In this document: positions 46,530-57,500 of the stretch, piece by piece
How the letters are laid out: the number at the start of each line of letters is the position of its first letter
How positions within the stretch are numbered: the first letter of the stretch is position 1
NCBI GenBank assembly: GCA_015680685.1
Contig: MNCI01002924.1
Span: 62,001-126,000 of the forward strand
DNA: 64,000 bases
Direction of reading: 5' to 3'
From: Gnetum montanum
Taxonomy: Eukaryota; Streptophyta; Gnetopsida; Gnetales; Gnetaceae
Translations under genes and position numbers: made by a program
Notes under the pieces: model-generated
The model's input: only the letters and a program-made list of their open reading frames with translations
What the model was told of the DNA's origin: nothing
The model's database searches: none

Positions 46530-46739
46530 GTACAAGGAGTGGATGAAGAAGGTGAACAGGATGAGGAGCGTGTTCAGGAAGAAGAACGTAATGACGCAGA
46601 CCGTCCTCTTGGGGAGCCAGTGTTAGTGCAAGAACCCCGTGAAGATGACATTCCTCACGAAGGAACACTCTCTAAAAAGGACGGCCCACTCGAGGACGAT
46701 TTTTTAGGCTTAGAGAGTATACTTAAGGGATACTGGTGA
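46530..46739 (+). CDS. Antisense gene exon 8: acidic tail
   Basis: Acceptor tgtatgtag. 69 residues rich in Glu/Asp (DEEGEQDEERVQEEERND, PLEDDFLGLE), ending in TGA at 46737-46739. E1 has the same tail at 27495-27779. Confidence 0.65.
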   Translation, partial: VQGVDEEGEQDEERVQEEERNDADRPLGEPVLVQEPREDDIPHEGTLSKKDGPLEDDFLGLESILKGYW

Positions 46740-47456
46740 CAGTGGTACTAGGGGGGATGGGTAATTGTGATTTACGCATGATTTTATTGATGAAATTGAA
46801 CAATGGTAATATGAATGCTGGTGAGATTACTCATGAGATTTTGTTTATGGTTTTTTTAATTTATGTTATGTTTAACTTTATGTCTTCATTTATATAAAGC
46901 ATAAAGAAAATTTTTAAAGACTTTGGATAGGTTGCGTTATTATGACTGTNGTAAAGAAAATTTTTAAAGACTTTGGATAGGTTGCGTTATTATGACTGTA
47001 GAATGGAGTAGCTAGTTTAAGGCCATCGCGGGCCATCACATAACATTTGCGTAAGATATAAATGAATGAATTTGCTAGTTTTAGGCCATTGCGGGCCATC
47101 GCTAGTTTTAGGCTGTTGTGGGCCATCTGCGTACGTCTAGGAGTGTAATTGATAAAAGTGTACATATCTGCGTAATTGTGCTAATATGGCTAATAGAATT
47201 CAAGAAGCGTAAATAGCATAAAATGGGGAATGTAAATAGCGTAATGGACAAAAAGCGTAAATACATGTATATTAAAGAGAACTAACAATCAAATTTGATA
47301 AGCGTAAATGAAAAACTGGTAAAAATATAACAATGTGCGTAAATACCACTCAGATCAATCGCTAGCCCGCAATTGTTTCTTAATGGCTTTTACGTTCAGT
47401 GGTGCGTAAGGGCGAGGAGGTTTATGGCTTGACTCTTCCACATCATCCTCTTCCCC
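46740..47456 (-). repeat. E2 protease/antisense-gene spacer with TAGTTTTAGGCC repeats
   Basis: Three units of ctagttttaggccattgcgggccatc at 47000-47130, and many gcgtaa words at 47160-47345. A single N at 46950 lies between 49-bp duplicated flanks (46901-46949 and 46951-46999), an unmerged overlap. No gene. Confidence 0.8.
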
Positions 47457-48197
47457 CTAAAATGGTAAGTCGGCCCAGGCCAGGCTGTCATCATTCATTT
47501 TGACTTGTTCGGAGATCTGGACATGGGTTTGGTCTTCAGGCATCTTGATCTCTGAACCCCGTTCTTCTTCAATGTTATTGACAGTCCTAGAAGTTATTTC
47601 ATCACCGTGTATTACTACCTCTCCCCCCGCATAAGGGAGTTGTATCTCTTGGTGTATTGGTGATGAAACTACCCTCAGTTGGGCCAGCCAGTACCTCCCT
47701 AGAATCAGGTTGAAACTGGGCATCTCCTCGACAACGAGAAATGTGGCGTTTGTTGGGAATTGGTCTCCTACCACAAAATCGATATGCACTGTCCCCTTGA
47801 CTTGAACTCATGCCCCATTGAACAACTTTAGGCACGATGTCTTTGTAGGACTGATCTGGTCGACTAGGCCTAACTTATCCACTATAGGATAAGGGATGAC
47901 ATTCGTAGCTGCGCCATCGTCAATGTGCACCCTTCGGATCCGATGTTGATCAACCCAGATGGTGATGAACATGGGTTTTATCGTCACTTGACCTTTCTCG
48001 GGATCATCTTTGATGGATTTATCGTGAAAGGTCAAAGGGGTTGGTTTAGGTTGTTCAGTGGCGGGAGGAAGCATGACAACATGTATTGCTTCCTTTCCCG
48101 TTGGTAAGCCTTCATCCACAGGTATGGATGTCAACATACAGACCATAGCCTCACGGTGCTTTTGAGATGTCATAAACAAGTCATAGAGACTCAGCAT
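47457..48197 (-). pseudogene. E2 aspartic protease domain
   Basis: It reads MLSLYDLFMTSQKHREAM, then the active site HIDDGAATNVIPYPI near 47925, a stop at about 47807, then MPSFNLILGRYWLAQL near 47720. It ends in AWADLPF and a stop at 47457. Polyprotein-processing protease of E2, joined upstream to gag. The Asp-Asp-Gly active site is the same as in E0 and E1. Confidence 0.85.
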
Positions 48198-51163
48198 TGT
48201 GTTCTTCTATTTTAGAGCCTGCTTGACTTGCTTAAATGCGTTGAGGAGGTTCCATTCTCGGCTAGGTTGCTTATCCCCTCTATCCTCTTCCATTTGCCCT
48301 AAGAGATGAATCTCCCGAGGCAGAACAACGTCAGTCGGAGGGTTGTGCTTCTTCTTGCCAAGGGGAGGTGGCTGTGTTTCTATACCCTTGTCCTGCTCAT
48401 AAGGCACAGACGCAGGGACAGAGGCCAGGGGCTTGGGCTTAGCGAAGCCTAGGGTAGAGTGGTTTTTGGTGGCATTAATTAACGCATCTCCTTCCTTTCT
48501 TTTATTTGGTGGCGGTTGGTGGTTTTGGTTAGAAGCTTGCCCCTACGTAAAAGGGGCAACCGGTGGTTTTGGTACCCTAAAGATAAAAGGCACCTTAGGA
48601 GTGGGCGCGGACGTGGCCGCATCTTTATCGTTAACATGAGATCAGGTTATGGCTGGAGAGGGTGCCCAAATAACAAAGGGTGGCCTTGAGACGTTGCTAA
48701 CTGCTGGTGAAGAACTTGCCCCCTGGGGTGAACTGGTAGGTATACGTAAACCAAAGGGTTGTTTAGGCGGTACCTTCCCTTCACTATCCGTATTTACCAC
48801 ATTGATTGTGTATGGTGCGTTATTTGTGTTTAATGGGTCTTTGTACACATGCAACGCCTGGTTTTCGGGACGTGTTGGACTACTTCCATCTAGTTTCAGA
48901 GAACCATCGTCAATCATGCGTTGAATGTCGTTCTTCAACACCCAGTAGTAATTGGTATCATGACCACACAACTGATGGTAGTTACAAAAACGGTCCAGCC
49001 TAAAAGACTTTAGAATTGGTGGTTCGTTAGGTAGGGCTAAAGATGGATTCTTCAGCAATTCACAATGACGCCTGTGATGCTGCAGAGCTTCTTCGGATAC
49101 TTTTTTATTCTAAATATATCCTACTCCTAATAACTGTTTCAACAGTTCCGAATGCTTTATAGGCAGGGCTGTATATTTTGAGCAATCTTTACGCTCGAAG
49201 TTTGGCTTTGGCTGGGGGGCTTTTCAGGGGCAGGTGTGTCTTGGCCGATGCTGCTTGCACTAGCCGTGGTCTCGGCAGACGCTGTGGGTGCCTTCTTGTT
49301 ATTCTTGTTTTTGGCACCCTCAGCCAGTGCAACTATTGTCGTCATTGTTGCTTTACCCTTATCTTTACCCTTATTATTGGCATTTTTATAGGCTACATAT
49401 GCTGGGTCTTTACTAGCCTCAGCAACATCTTGGTTGCTCATGGTTTGGGCAAAAGCCTGACTCAAAGAGCTAGGGGCAAGGTAATACAGTTTAGACTTGA
49501 TGAAGTCGTTAACTGCTCCTTTGAAAATAGCCAGCAGATGGGCTTCCGCGATAGGCTTATGGATATCATTCAAAGTAGCGCTTCATCATTGTATAAACTT
49601 TTGGACTGGTTCAAGTGGATCTTGCTTCACTCTCATGAGTTGATCTAGCATGACTTCTAGATTTAAATTGTACTTAAAGTGAGTCACGAATTGTGTTAGG
49701 AGCTCTTCTAAGGTTGAGATGGAAGAGCGAGGGAGCGCTTGATACCAGTCCAAAGCTTTCCCGGCCAGAGACATTGCAAAGACATGGATAATCGTATGAG
49801 GCCATTGCTGTAATAACAAGGATTAAGACCTGAAGGTAACAAGGTGAGCATTGGGATCTCCTTCCCCATTATATTTAGTAAAATGGGGCAACGACATTCT
49901 TGGAGGTAACGACAGCATAGGAACCACTGGGCTGATAGGATCATCCTGGTAGAAATCCATGATTTGTATCGTATCAGAGCCAGCAGCTTTAAGGCGTCTA
50001 ACCTCCTCGGTGAGGGTTTGAATAAGTGAAAAAGCTTGATCTAGACTTGGTGATGAAGAAGTCTACGTAGGAGGAGCAGGGGGTTGAACTAAAAGGGTAG
50101 TGCCAGGTAATGGGAATGTAGCGATGGCTTGGCTGACAGGTGGTGCAACAAGGACTATCCCCGCGGACGGAGCTGCCTGTGGAAGCCACCACCCACTAGG
50201 CTGAGCAGAGAGATTGGCCGCTGCCGGATGTGTAGGATGGAGATTGTAAGGATATTGTGGGTTTATTTGTGGGACATGCGTGGTAGGTGCAGCTAAGGGT
50301 TGCACACCGTATAACGTAGATTGGTTATGTGAAATAGGTGAGATCCATTGACCAACCGTGGGTTGTTGAATGGATTGTTGCGATTGAACAGTGTTTGCGA
50401 TCTGTTGCCTTGCAATGGGTTGTACCAGATTTTGCACCAGGTGGGTTATAGGTGTGGTATGAGGTTGCACGTGGGGAATGAAATGAGGTGCGGTAGATGT
50501 AGGTACCACCGAAGGAATACTGATTACACGTGGCAATGAGATTGCCCCCATGTTATTTTGAGATGGTATTTGTACTTGCAAGATTGAGGATTGTGTAGTG
50601 GCCTGCGGGATGACAGGAATATGGGTTTGTGTAGTCATGACCGAGTTGAGATGGGAGGCTTCTCCTATGAGAGGAAATAGGGGATTTATGTATGTATGGG
50701 GACTAAGGGTATGATATGAATCCGCGTGTTCAGATTGGGCTATGAATTCTTTTTCCTCTTCTTCCCCATTTTGAGGTTCTAGAATGGACCATGTAGTCTG
50801 ACTCCTAGCCATAACCAGTTGGGTCAGGAGTTCATGATAATGTTTGATCAGGGGGATAATGTCATAGGCGGTAGGGGTGAAATCTTGGCCCCCTCTATGG
50901 ATCAGCTCAAAATTTCATTTTGCCTCAATCTCGACTGGGCTAAGAGTGAGCTTTGCCTGGATCTTGATGCAAATGAAATTGTACTCTTCTGGAGTCACAA
51001 CGATGAATGCAGGATCCTTGCCCTATAACCTCAACGAACGACGCGATGGCCCCTGAGGTCCTATGACACCAGAAGTTGGTCCGGTGGTGGCGATGGGATT
51101 TACGAATGTGGCACCTGAGTCGGTGGTGATCATAGTGGCAGTGGTTGCATATGCAGAATCCAT
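48198..51163 (-). pseudogene. E2 gag
   Basis: It starts at ATG 51163 (MDSAYATTATM). Early stops lie near 51027 and 50913. A 249-residue open stretch (50812-50066) is Gln/Thr/Pro-rich. The gag core follows (LLQQWPHTIIHVFAMSLAGK near 49815-49760, QFVTHFKYNLNLEV). The Lys-rich region and zinc-finger-like block FCNYHQLCGHDTNYYW are near 48970, with the last Cys lost. Then comes a Pro-rich linker to the protease. Collinear with E1 gag. Confidence 0.85.
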
Positions 51164-51387
51164 TTCTCAGAGAGGTTAATGAAAACAAACGACAAGATCT
51201 AAAAGGTGACGACCAAACAGAATTATAAATGGGCTTTTTACCCTGTAGGATTCCAAAGGAATCATTGCTGTGACAATCTACATCACACGATTTCATAAAC
51301 TTCCTTAGAGGTATTACATTTACATTTTTATGGACGTGGGTATGGATCGCTTACAGGGCTACCCGTAAAATACGGATCGGAGCTTCA

Positions 51388-51406
51388 GGCCCTCCTTCTA
51401 GCGCCA
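51388..51406 (-). promoter_or_regulatory. E2 primer-binding site (tRNA-Asn), best preserved
   Basis: The plus strand reads ggccctccttctagcgcca, which is a tRNA-Asn 3' end including the added CCA. It lies 6 bp inside the 5' LTR end. Confidence 0.82.
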
Positions 51407-51412
51407 GAAAAC

Positions 51413-53017
51413 TATAACGACAGAAAATGTTGGTCGTTGGAAAATACCGAACAGAAATCCATGTACACAGTCTTAACCACGGATCCGTGCGAGGGCCGTG
51501 CTGGAGAAAACGAATCTGTGGTGCCCTGAACGGCCTTGTCGATCAGACAAGGACTTACTCAATTAGTAAATTGATGAATATTGCGATAATATGTGCATTA
51601 TATAGATATTTTGTGAAACAATTTGATTCGATGAATCGTAAAAGGAGTAGAAAACGATGTAAATGAATTGAAATAATGATAACGTCAACACAACAAGGAG
51701 GATCAGATTTAAGAAGGATGCGCAATTCCAAGATCTATGTTTTGACTTGAAGACTTAGAATATTGTATATAAAGTTCCAATGGAAAACTCCGCTTATCTT
51801 GTGTGAAGCATACACAAAATTACAAGAAAACTGTTCAACAAGGAGTACAAAATGAAGCTTGGTCTACCTCGTAAGCTAGAGATGGGATGCAAGGAAGGTC
51901 AAGCCTGGATGTCTATCGATCAACTGTTTCTGATCAATAAATCTTGCCTACCAACCATACCAAACGATCTCTCGATCTCTGATCTGCTCCCTTTACCTTC
52001 GGTAGTCTCTGCTCAAAGTTGCCAATGATCACCAATGGAGAGAACTGTATTTTCGCCAAAGGACTGATCGCTCCTGCTACCAATGCTCAAGCAAATGTCT
52101 TCTATCTATGTTCAAAAGATGATAGTTGCCGAAAAAAAAGCCCAAGATGAAGATGATCTCCCCCATCCTTTCTTTCTTTGCAAACTGGAGTATTTATAGG
52201 TTCGGTAGTACGTGGAGAAGGCACGGCCTTGATGACACGTGTCTCGAACCTTCAAAATACTGTTGACTTGGCAAACTTTATGTTGAAACTGGTCACGTCG
52301 CATCACGTTTTTTGGGAAAGAGGGCAAAGTACGCTGCCGAAGCCGCTTCATGATTACGCACAATACGCTCATTAGCATATTGTGCGTGTGGATAGCAGGT
52401 GCGTATCTGGTACTGCTTTAGTTGAATTTAGGCTGTATTACGCTCATTTACACTACGTTGTGTGGCAGAGCGTAATATGGAAGCAGTTGATTCAAGCTAT
52501 TTTATGCTCTTTTACGCCGCAAAGCATAATAGAGCATAAAAATGGTCAACTTTAGAATAAATTACGCTTGTCTACGCTGCGTAGCATAATGAGCATAAAG
52601 CGACCAATCTGCAAAAAAGGAAGAAATCAATCTGCTGTGCTTCCTTGGGCTCTGACTTTGCTTTCCTTGAAGCTCGTTACGCTGCTCTGCGTAACGGAGC
52701 GTAAACTTAGCCCTGAACAAAGGACTTAGCAGAATATGCAACAAGTCTTAGTCCTTAAACTTCGTCCCATTCGCCGAAGTAAGTTACTTTCTGATATCGG
52801 GCTATGTTAAACAGAGTTACGCTGAGCGACACTATGCTATGTTGTGTAGTGTAGCGTAAAGAGAGAAAACAAAGTAAGGTTGAAATTTACAAGAAACTTG
52901 GAGACTTGATGCTACGCGCCTCTTTGCCTTGCTCTGTCTTCTAGATTTTTGTTGCAAACTTTCACCCGAATCGTGAATCTTCGCCTTAGGCCGATTCACA
53001 ATTTCTATGGTGTTTCA
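51413..53017 (-). repeat. E2 5' LTR
   Basis: 1605 bp, TGAAACACCATAG to ...TCGTTATA on the minus strand, with TATA box at 52191-52198 and U3 dyads at 52436-52475, 52500-52540, 52560-52602, 52672-52705 and 52815-52860. Confidence 0.9.
52356..52387. promoter_or_regulatory. Perfect U3 hairpin ACGCACAATA / TATTGTGCGT
   Basis: A 10-bp perfect inverted repeat around a 12-nt loop. It is also found in L1 (18276-18309), L3 (33023-33056) and, with one change, L2 (21581-21612). It is shared by two element families, so it is older than their split. Confidence 0.7.
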
Positions 53018-56000
53018 TTATGAGGGTCCTACTTCTTCACCTGGAATCTGCATCACACAAAAATGAAGTAGTCAGCTAGAGTTACACGTAAACGATAAAA
53101 CAAAACATAAACTATTGTATTGCAAAAAGTGTCTACCCCGAGGCAGCCCCGTGTCTATCTCGAGGGGTATGCGATCTAATTCGAGCCTGAGGCGATGCCA
53201 GACCTCCTCCTCTATGATATCTTCCCAGTGCCTATTGCTTGATTGAACATTTGTAGTAGCTTTCTCCTTTTCGATGGTCATTCATCTCAGTGGTCTCAGA
53301 GAAAAGGAGGCAGTGGCAATCTCACCTATGGGTAGATCCACTTCCCATTCAGGGAATTCACTGACCGTCACTTGCTCCATGAACTTGTTGTAAGCCTCAA
53401 AAGCACCAATGGTGTCCACGAATGCTTCATAAGTAAATACCTTCATTGAGGCATCCCGGTAGTGTTTGCGATAGATAGCACATTCTAGTTTATACATATG
53501 CTTATGGTTTTTCTGGGACTACCCCCACTCGTAAACCCTTGCATTGTAATCTTTCCAGTCTTGGTTCTTTTGAGCCAACAAGTCCATCTGCATCTATTGC
53601 TCAATTATCTCCTAGGTGGCCTTGTTGTTGCACCGCACGGTCATCCAGTATTTAGCATAATCTATGATAGCCATGCGCCAACTGCCATCATTGGTATCAT
53701 GAGCTAGGAGGAACTTGTTCCTAGAACAGAGGTCTCCCACCTCGGTGGTCAGATTGGCCATATCTTTACCCTGCCTCTGGACCCATTTCCACAAGTCTTC
53801 GTTCACGTGCCTACACTCCCACAAGGAGTGTGTCGAGTGCAACATGCATTTGCTAGCCTTGTCGTATACATGACGAGGCACCTCAGTCACTTCAGGTGGG
53901 AATGTAGGCATGATGTCCACCTTTATTGCCTGTGTCAAGTCCCACTTGAGATGAGAGGCTGTTATCACAAAAAACACATTAGTCACACTAGCATAGCAAA
54001 GTTTGGCAACTCAAGAAGTCTAGCGTAGAAAGTTAAAAGCCTAGTGTAGCCACTACACTAACCCACTTCTGGATCGATCTGTCTGAGACGGTTGATCATG
54101 TCATCGACGACCCCCTGCATGAACGTAAGCTTGTCAGGGGTCTCGACCCATGGTTCCTGCCGGATCAAGGAAGGTCCTACAGTGTTAACAACGGTGTCTA
54201 CCATATAACTAAGTGCGTGGGTAATGACTAAGATGGACTACAATAAAACAGGTGAGTAACGCAAGCGACAATATAAAGGCTCCTACCCAGCAAACCCTCG
54301 GGGGTGATAGTGGAGGGATCGCCTATCGACATACTGTTGAATATACTGTCAAACTCACTGGCATCTTGTTGTAGCTCCCCTCTTTGCTAGCTTAACACTA
54401 TAGTAGAGGTTCCTTTCTGATTAGCACGGGCTTCCTCTTTATTCGATGGGGCCTTTCTTTTTAAGGCACCAACATCCTCCTCATCGTCAAAAATGTCCTC
54501 CTCGTCTGCGGGAGCATTTTCCTCGATGACGAGAGCCCCTTCCTTTGTGGCAGGGGTTCCTTCCCTCTTGACCAGGGTCCTTTCCCTTGTGGTCGGGGCC
54601 CTTGCATCTTTATTAGTCACCCTTGTTTCGGGGGCCAACATCCTCGTCACCTTCTTCTTCTTCTTCCTTTGGTAGCAAAGCATTTTCGCTTTAGCTTGTA
54701 GCATGATTAACTTAAAATGGATGCTATGCTATGCTACGCTACCTAGCGTAGTACAACATAGCAGGCATCAATCAAATAAGGAAAAAAAATATGCAAAACG
54801 ACAAGCATTTACCAATGGGGGATTGTATCCTGCATAGCTTAAACCACAGTGTCTGCCCCTCTTCTTCTTCTGTATGGGGAGTCTCCTCAGTTGGAAGAGG
54901 CCTCTTTCGCCACAACTTGGTGACCACTGTCTTTGTGATGAGGCGTTTCCCCTGTGATATGCTACTCATAGTAGTAGGGGGTGCCTCTCCCATGCTGTCC
55001 TGGCCATGAAAGTTGTGGGCCACCCGATCCTTAGTCATCATAGAAAATGACTCCCCAATTTCTTCTGGGGGATCCTAAGCTCGGGTGGTTTAGAAGACTT
55101 AGCAGATCTATGGCTTGGAAAGCTGGTTATGATCTTGCATAACCTAGAATCCATTCTCATGGACTACCAAGAATTCTACGAAACACCGCAAGCAGGCTAT
55201 GTAAAAGGCATGGTGCACATTGAAATCGGACTCATGCTTCTTATGAAGCTTGACTATTTCAACTTGTAGGCCTTTACAGAGATGCCTGGCCCAGCTGTAA
55301 TGGGCCCCCTCTTCCATTACCTCCCACATCATCTAGGATTGTTCAATCTCGATAATATTTCATTGGGAAAGCAGCTGGGGGAAAGCACAAGCATGGAAGA
55401 TAGGGTAAATGTCTTTGGCTACTTTTGGCTTCGTTTTTTCCATAAGGATCCCCTTTCACCCTTTGGCCACCCCTAGCCACTCCTCAATGTCCCTTTGGTG
55501 GTTCGTCTCTTTTTTGGTCTTTGCCCCCACAGGGAGACCATCAGCAGGGACACTGAAGAGGTCTGCAAATAGTTGGTCATTGATTTCAAGGATCACCTGC
55601 ACACTATGCACACGTGTGTAGAAATGATATGCCTTTTCAGAAAAGGAGTTGGCTAGGGTGAGCATTTCAGTGGCAGGGATGCTTGGGTTCATGGCCAAGA
55701 ACAAATCCATGAGCCTAGCATCTTGAATGTGGTTGGTCAGCAATTTCGAGGCCCAATTACAAAGCCAGCAATGATCCTCATCTACTTTCCCGTACTTGAA
55801 GTAGATGTTGGCCTTATGATGCCCAGAGGTGATCACCGTCACCTCTTCGAACTTCTTCGCAATTGCAACATTTTGCACAAAAAACTTAGACAAAAACAAA
55901 AATAGCATAAAAATAGAAGCAACACTTGAACATGCAAGGAATTCATTGTTTAGCTTACCAGGTTTATACGGTGATGGGAATGGTGGAAGATCCACCAATA

Positions 56001-57500
56001 CATCTTCAACGGTGATCGGCTTAAAGGGTGCCCAAGTTCCTATCCAAAAAATCCAACTCCTTGCACCTATTGTAGAGCTGGGAGTACCGGGTTAGGTAGG
56101 TTTTGTACTCTCCCTTGCATTGGCCTATCACACCTACATGCATATTCTTAGCGGAAGAAAACTCCCGCAGCGCCATTTGTGCCAAGGTCAACACATCCAT
56201 GTCACCGTGAAGTCCATCATTGTTGATAAAATACTTGGTAACAAAAACACACTGTTAACATTTGTCTAGCGTAGTAAGTATTGCATAGCGTAGCGGAATA
56301 TGTCTACAAAACTCACTCGCTGGCACAGTAAATAGTTCCTGGTGGGTTTTGAAAATAAGTTCCCATGTGGCGGGAAATAAACAAAGTGTTATACAGGTGG
56401 TAGCAATTGTATTTGGGCATCTCCCAGACCCAAGCCAAATGCCTCAAATTTTTTGGGTGCTGACTGGATCCTTCTCCCTACCTGCTCCTAATTGCACCAT
56501 TTGTAAAAAATTTCAGAATACCCCAATTTGCCCTAGGCAACAAGGTTTCTGTTATTACGGCTGCTACCTCCTCCGAAAAGTGTGACCAAACGATCACACT
56601 GAAGTGCTGAAGGAGAAATTGTAGGAACTCCCATGCACCTTCTCGGAACAAGACTACCTACTGCCCCACACGTGCATGGGGTAGAGGAATGTTGGCCATT
56701 GGTTCGCTTATGTAGCATAGGACCCTTACGATTTCTAGGATGATCAAGATCGGCCTTAGCACCATCCTGCATAACACAATTGCAAGTGTTAACGTTATGT
56801 TTAAGTGGGGGTTCATATATAGTGTAGTAGATTTAGCAATTAGCAGATAGCATAGCACGATTCTCTCCATGTATGTAGCATAGCAAAAAACAACACAAAG
56901 GCAATAGCGTAGCAGAATTAGCTTAGCGTAGCAACAAAAAACTAAACATAAATCTTTTGACAAGAAAGAATTCAATGCGCTGCACTAGTTACAACAAATC
57001 CTCTACCTAACAACAATTTGCATTACATCGTGATAGACACGTATTACGCTGTCAAATCACGCACGTGGCCAAACCCTCCTCAGGGTCGTATACTACGTTG
57101 TTTGCATGTTGAGTTGTTAAAATCGCCTAAGCTTCTGTGGCAAGCTAGCGACATCAACAACAGTTTAGGCAACACTGCATGCAACCCTTACGTAGCGTTC
57201 GTACACCTGTCGCGGCCGAATTAGCAACAGCGACGGTGTACGGCCAAAATTACAATAAAAAAATGATGGAAAAACATAGATTGCAAAAATAAAAATTGTA
57301 AAAAACAAAAATAGTGAAAGCAGAAGCAGTAACAGCAACATGAGAAAAATAAAGGAAGCATAGCAGCCTACTGGGCCGATGGTGGTTCCTCTCGCACAGC
57401 GATGCGTGCCTATGATACATGCCCCAAGGTGTCCTTCACTTCGTTAACCTTGGTGAGTGCCAAGTATTTGCGTTATTTCCTGAGAGCTATTGTTTTACTT
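53018..57500 (-). pseudogene. E0 antisense spliced gene (exons 1 to 8 start)
   Basis: Homologue of the E2 antisense gene, opposite to E0. Approximate exons, minus strand: 57500-57372, 56766-56317, 56250-55959, 55870-54813, 54704-54287, 54217-54063, 53958-53137 and 53047-53018, continuing at 35222-35122 beyond E2. Most junctions keep GT...AG. Exon 7 keeps LHSTHSLWECRHVNEDLWKW, LTTEVGDLCSRNKFL and QDWKDY. Exon 5 is Lys/Glu-rich (APETRVTNKDARAPTTRERT). Several TAG stops and frame slips make it a pseudogene. Divergence from E2 is large while exon order is kept. Confidence 0.7.
56317..56766 (-). pseudogene. E0 antisense gene exon 2: FCP1/NIF-like domain
   Basis: 450 nt, the same length as E2 exon 2. 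Acceptor gttatgcag, donor gtgagt. It reads LRPILIILEIVRVLCYI, a stop near 56658, FREGAWEFLQFLLQHFSVIVW (20-plus block; WSHFSEEV follows), and near the end WVWEMPKYNCYHLYNTLF and NPPGTIY. The HAD acids are replaced here too (EIVR for DxDG, ISRH for xxDD). One frame slip lies near 56490. Confidence 0.7.

Larger units (their letters stand above)
42710..46739 (+). pseudogene. E2 antisense spliced gene (whole model)
   Basis: The gene lies opposite to E2, between pol and protease. Exons: 42710-42828, 43121-43570, 43657-43932, 44030-44748 plus 44818-45080 (or one exon), 45181-45360, 45428-45556, 45634-46451, 46530-46739. Introns 1-3 and the last four all have GT...AG ends, and joining the exons keeps one reading frame across every junction. 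Domains in order: short basic N-terminus, FCP1/NIF-like HAD domain, transposon-type domain, Lys/Arg/Glu linker, coiled-coil-like domain, acidic tail. This copy is damaged by a 1-nt gain near 44866 and about four stops in exon 7. E0 and E1 carry homologues in the same place and orientation. Product and role are unknown. Confidence 0.75.
35223..53017 (-). mobile_element. E2: 17.8-kb Tat/Ogre-type element, inserted in E0
   Basis: Element orientation is minus. 5' LTR 51413-53017, tRNA-Asn primer site 51388-51406, gag 51163-48198, protease 48197-47457, spacer repeats, antisense gene 42710-46739 (plus strand), pol 42236-38746, 3' repeats 38722-38055, hairpin/polypurine tract 36873-36825, 3' LTR 35223-36820. 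The target duplication is ctatg (35218-35222) and ttatg (53018-53022). It is the only complete copy of the family architecture in the window and the best source for the antisense gene. It inserted into the last exon of the E0 antisense gene. Confidence 0.9.

Noticed and set aside
51388-51406. A possible tRNA-Asn gene
   Set aside because: Only the last 19 nt match a tRNA. No cloverleaf precedes them, and the position fits a primer-binding site.
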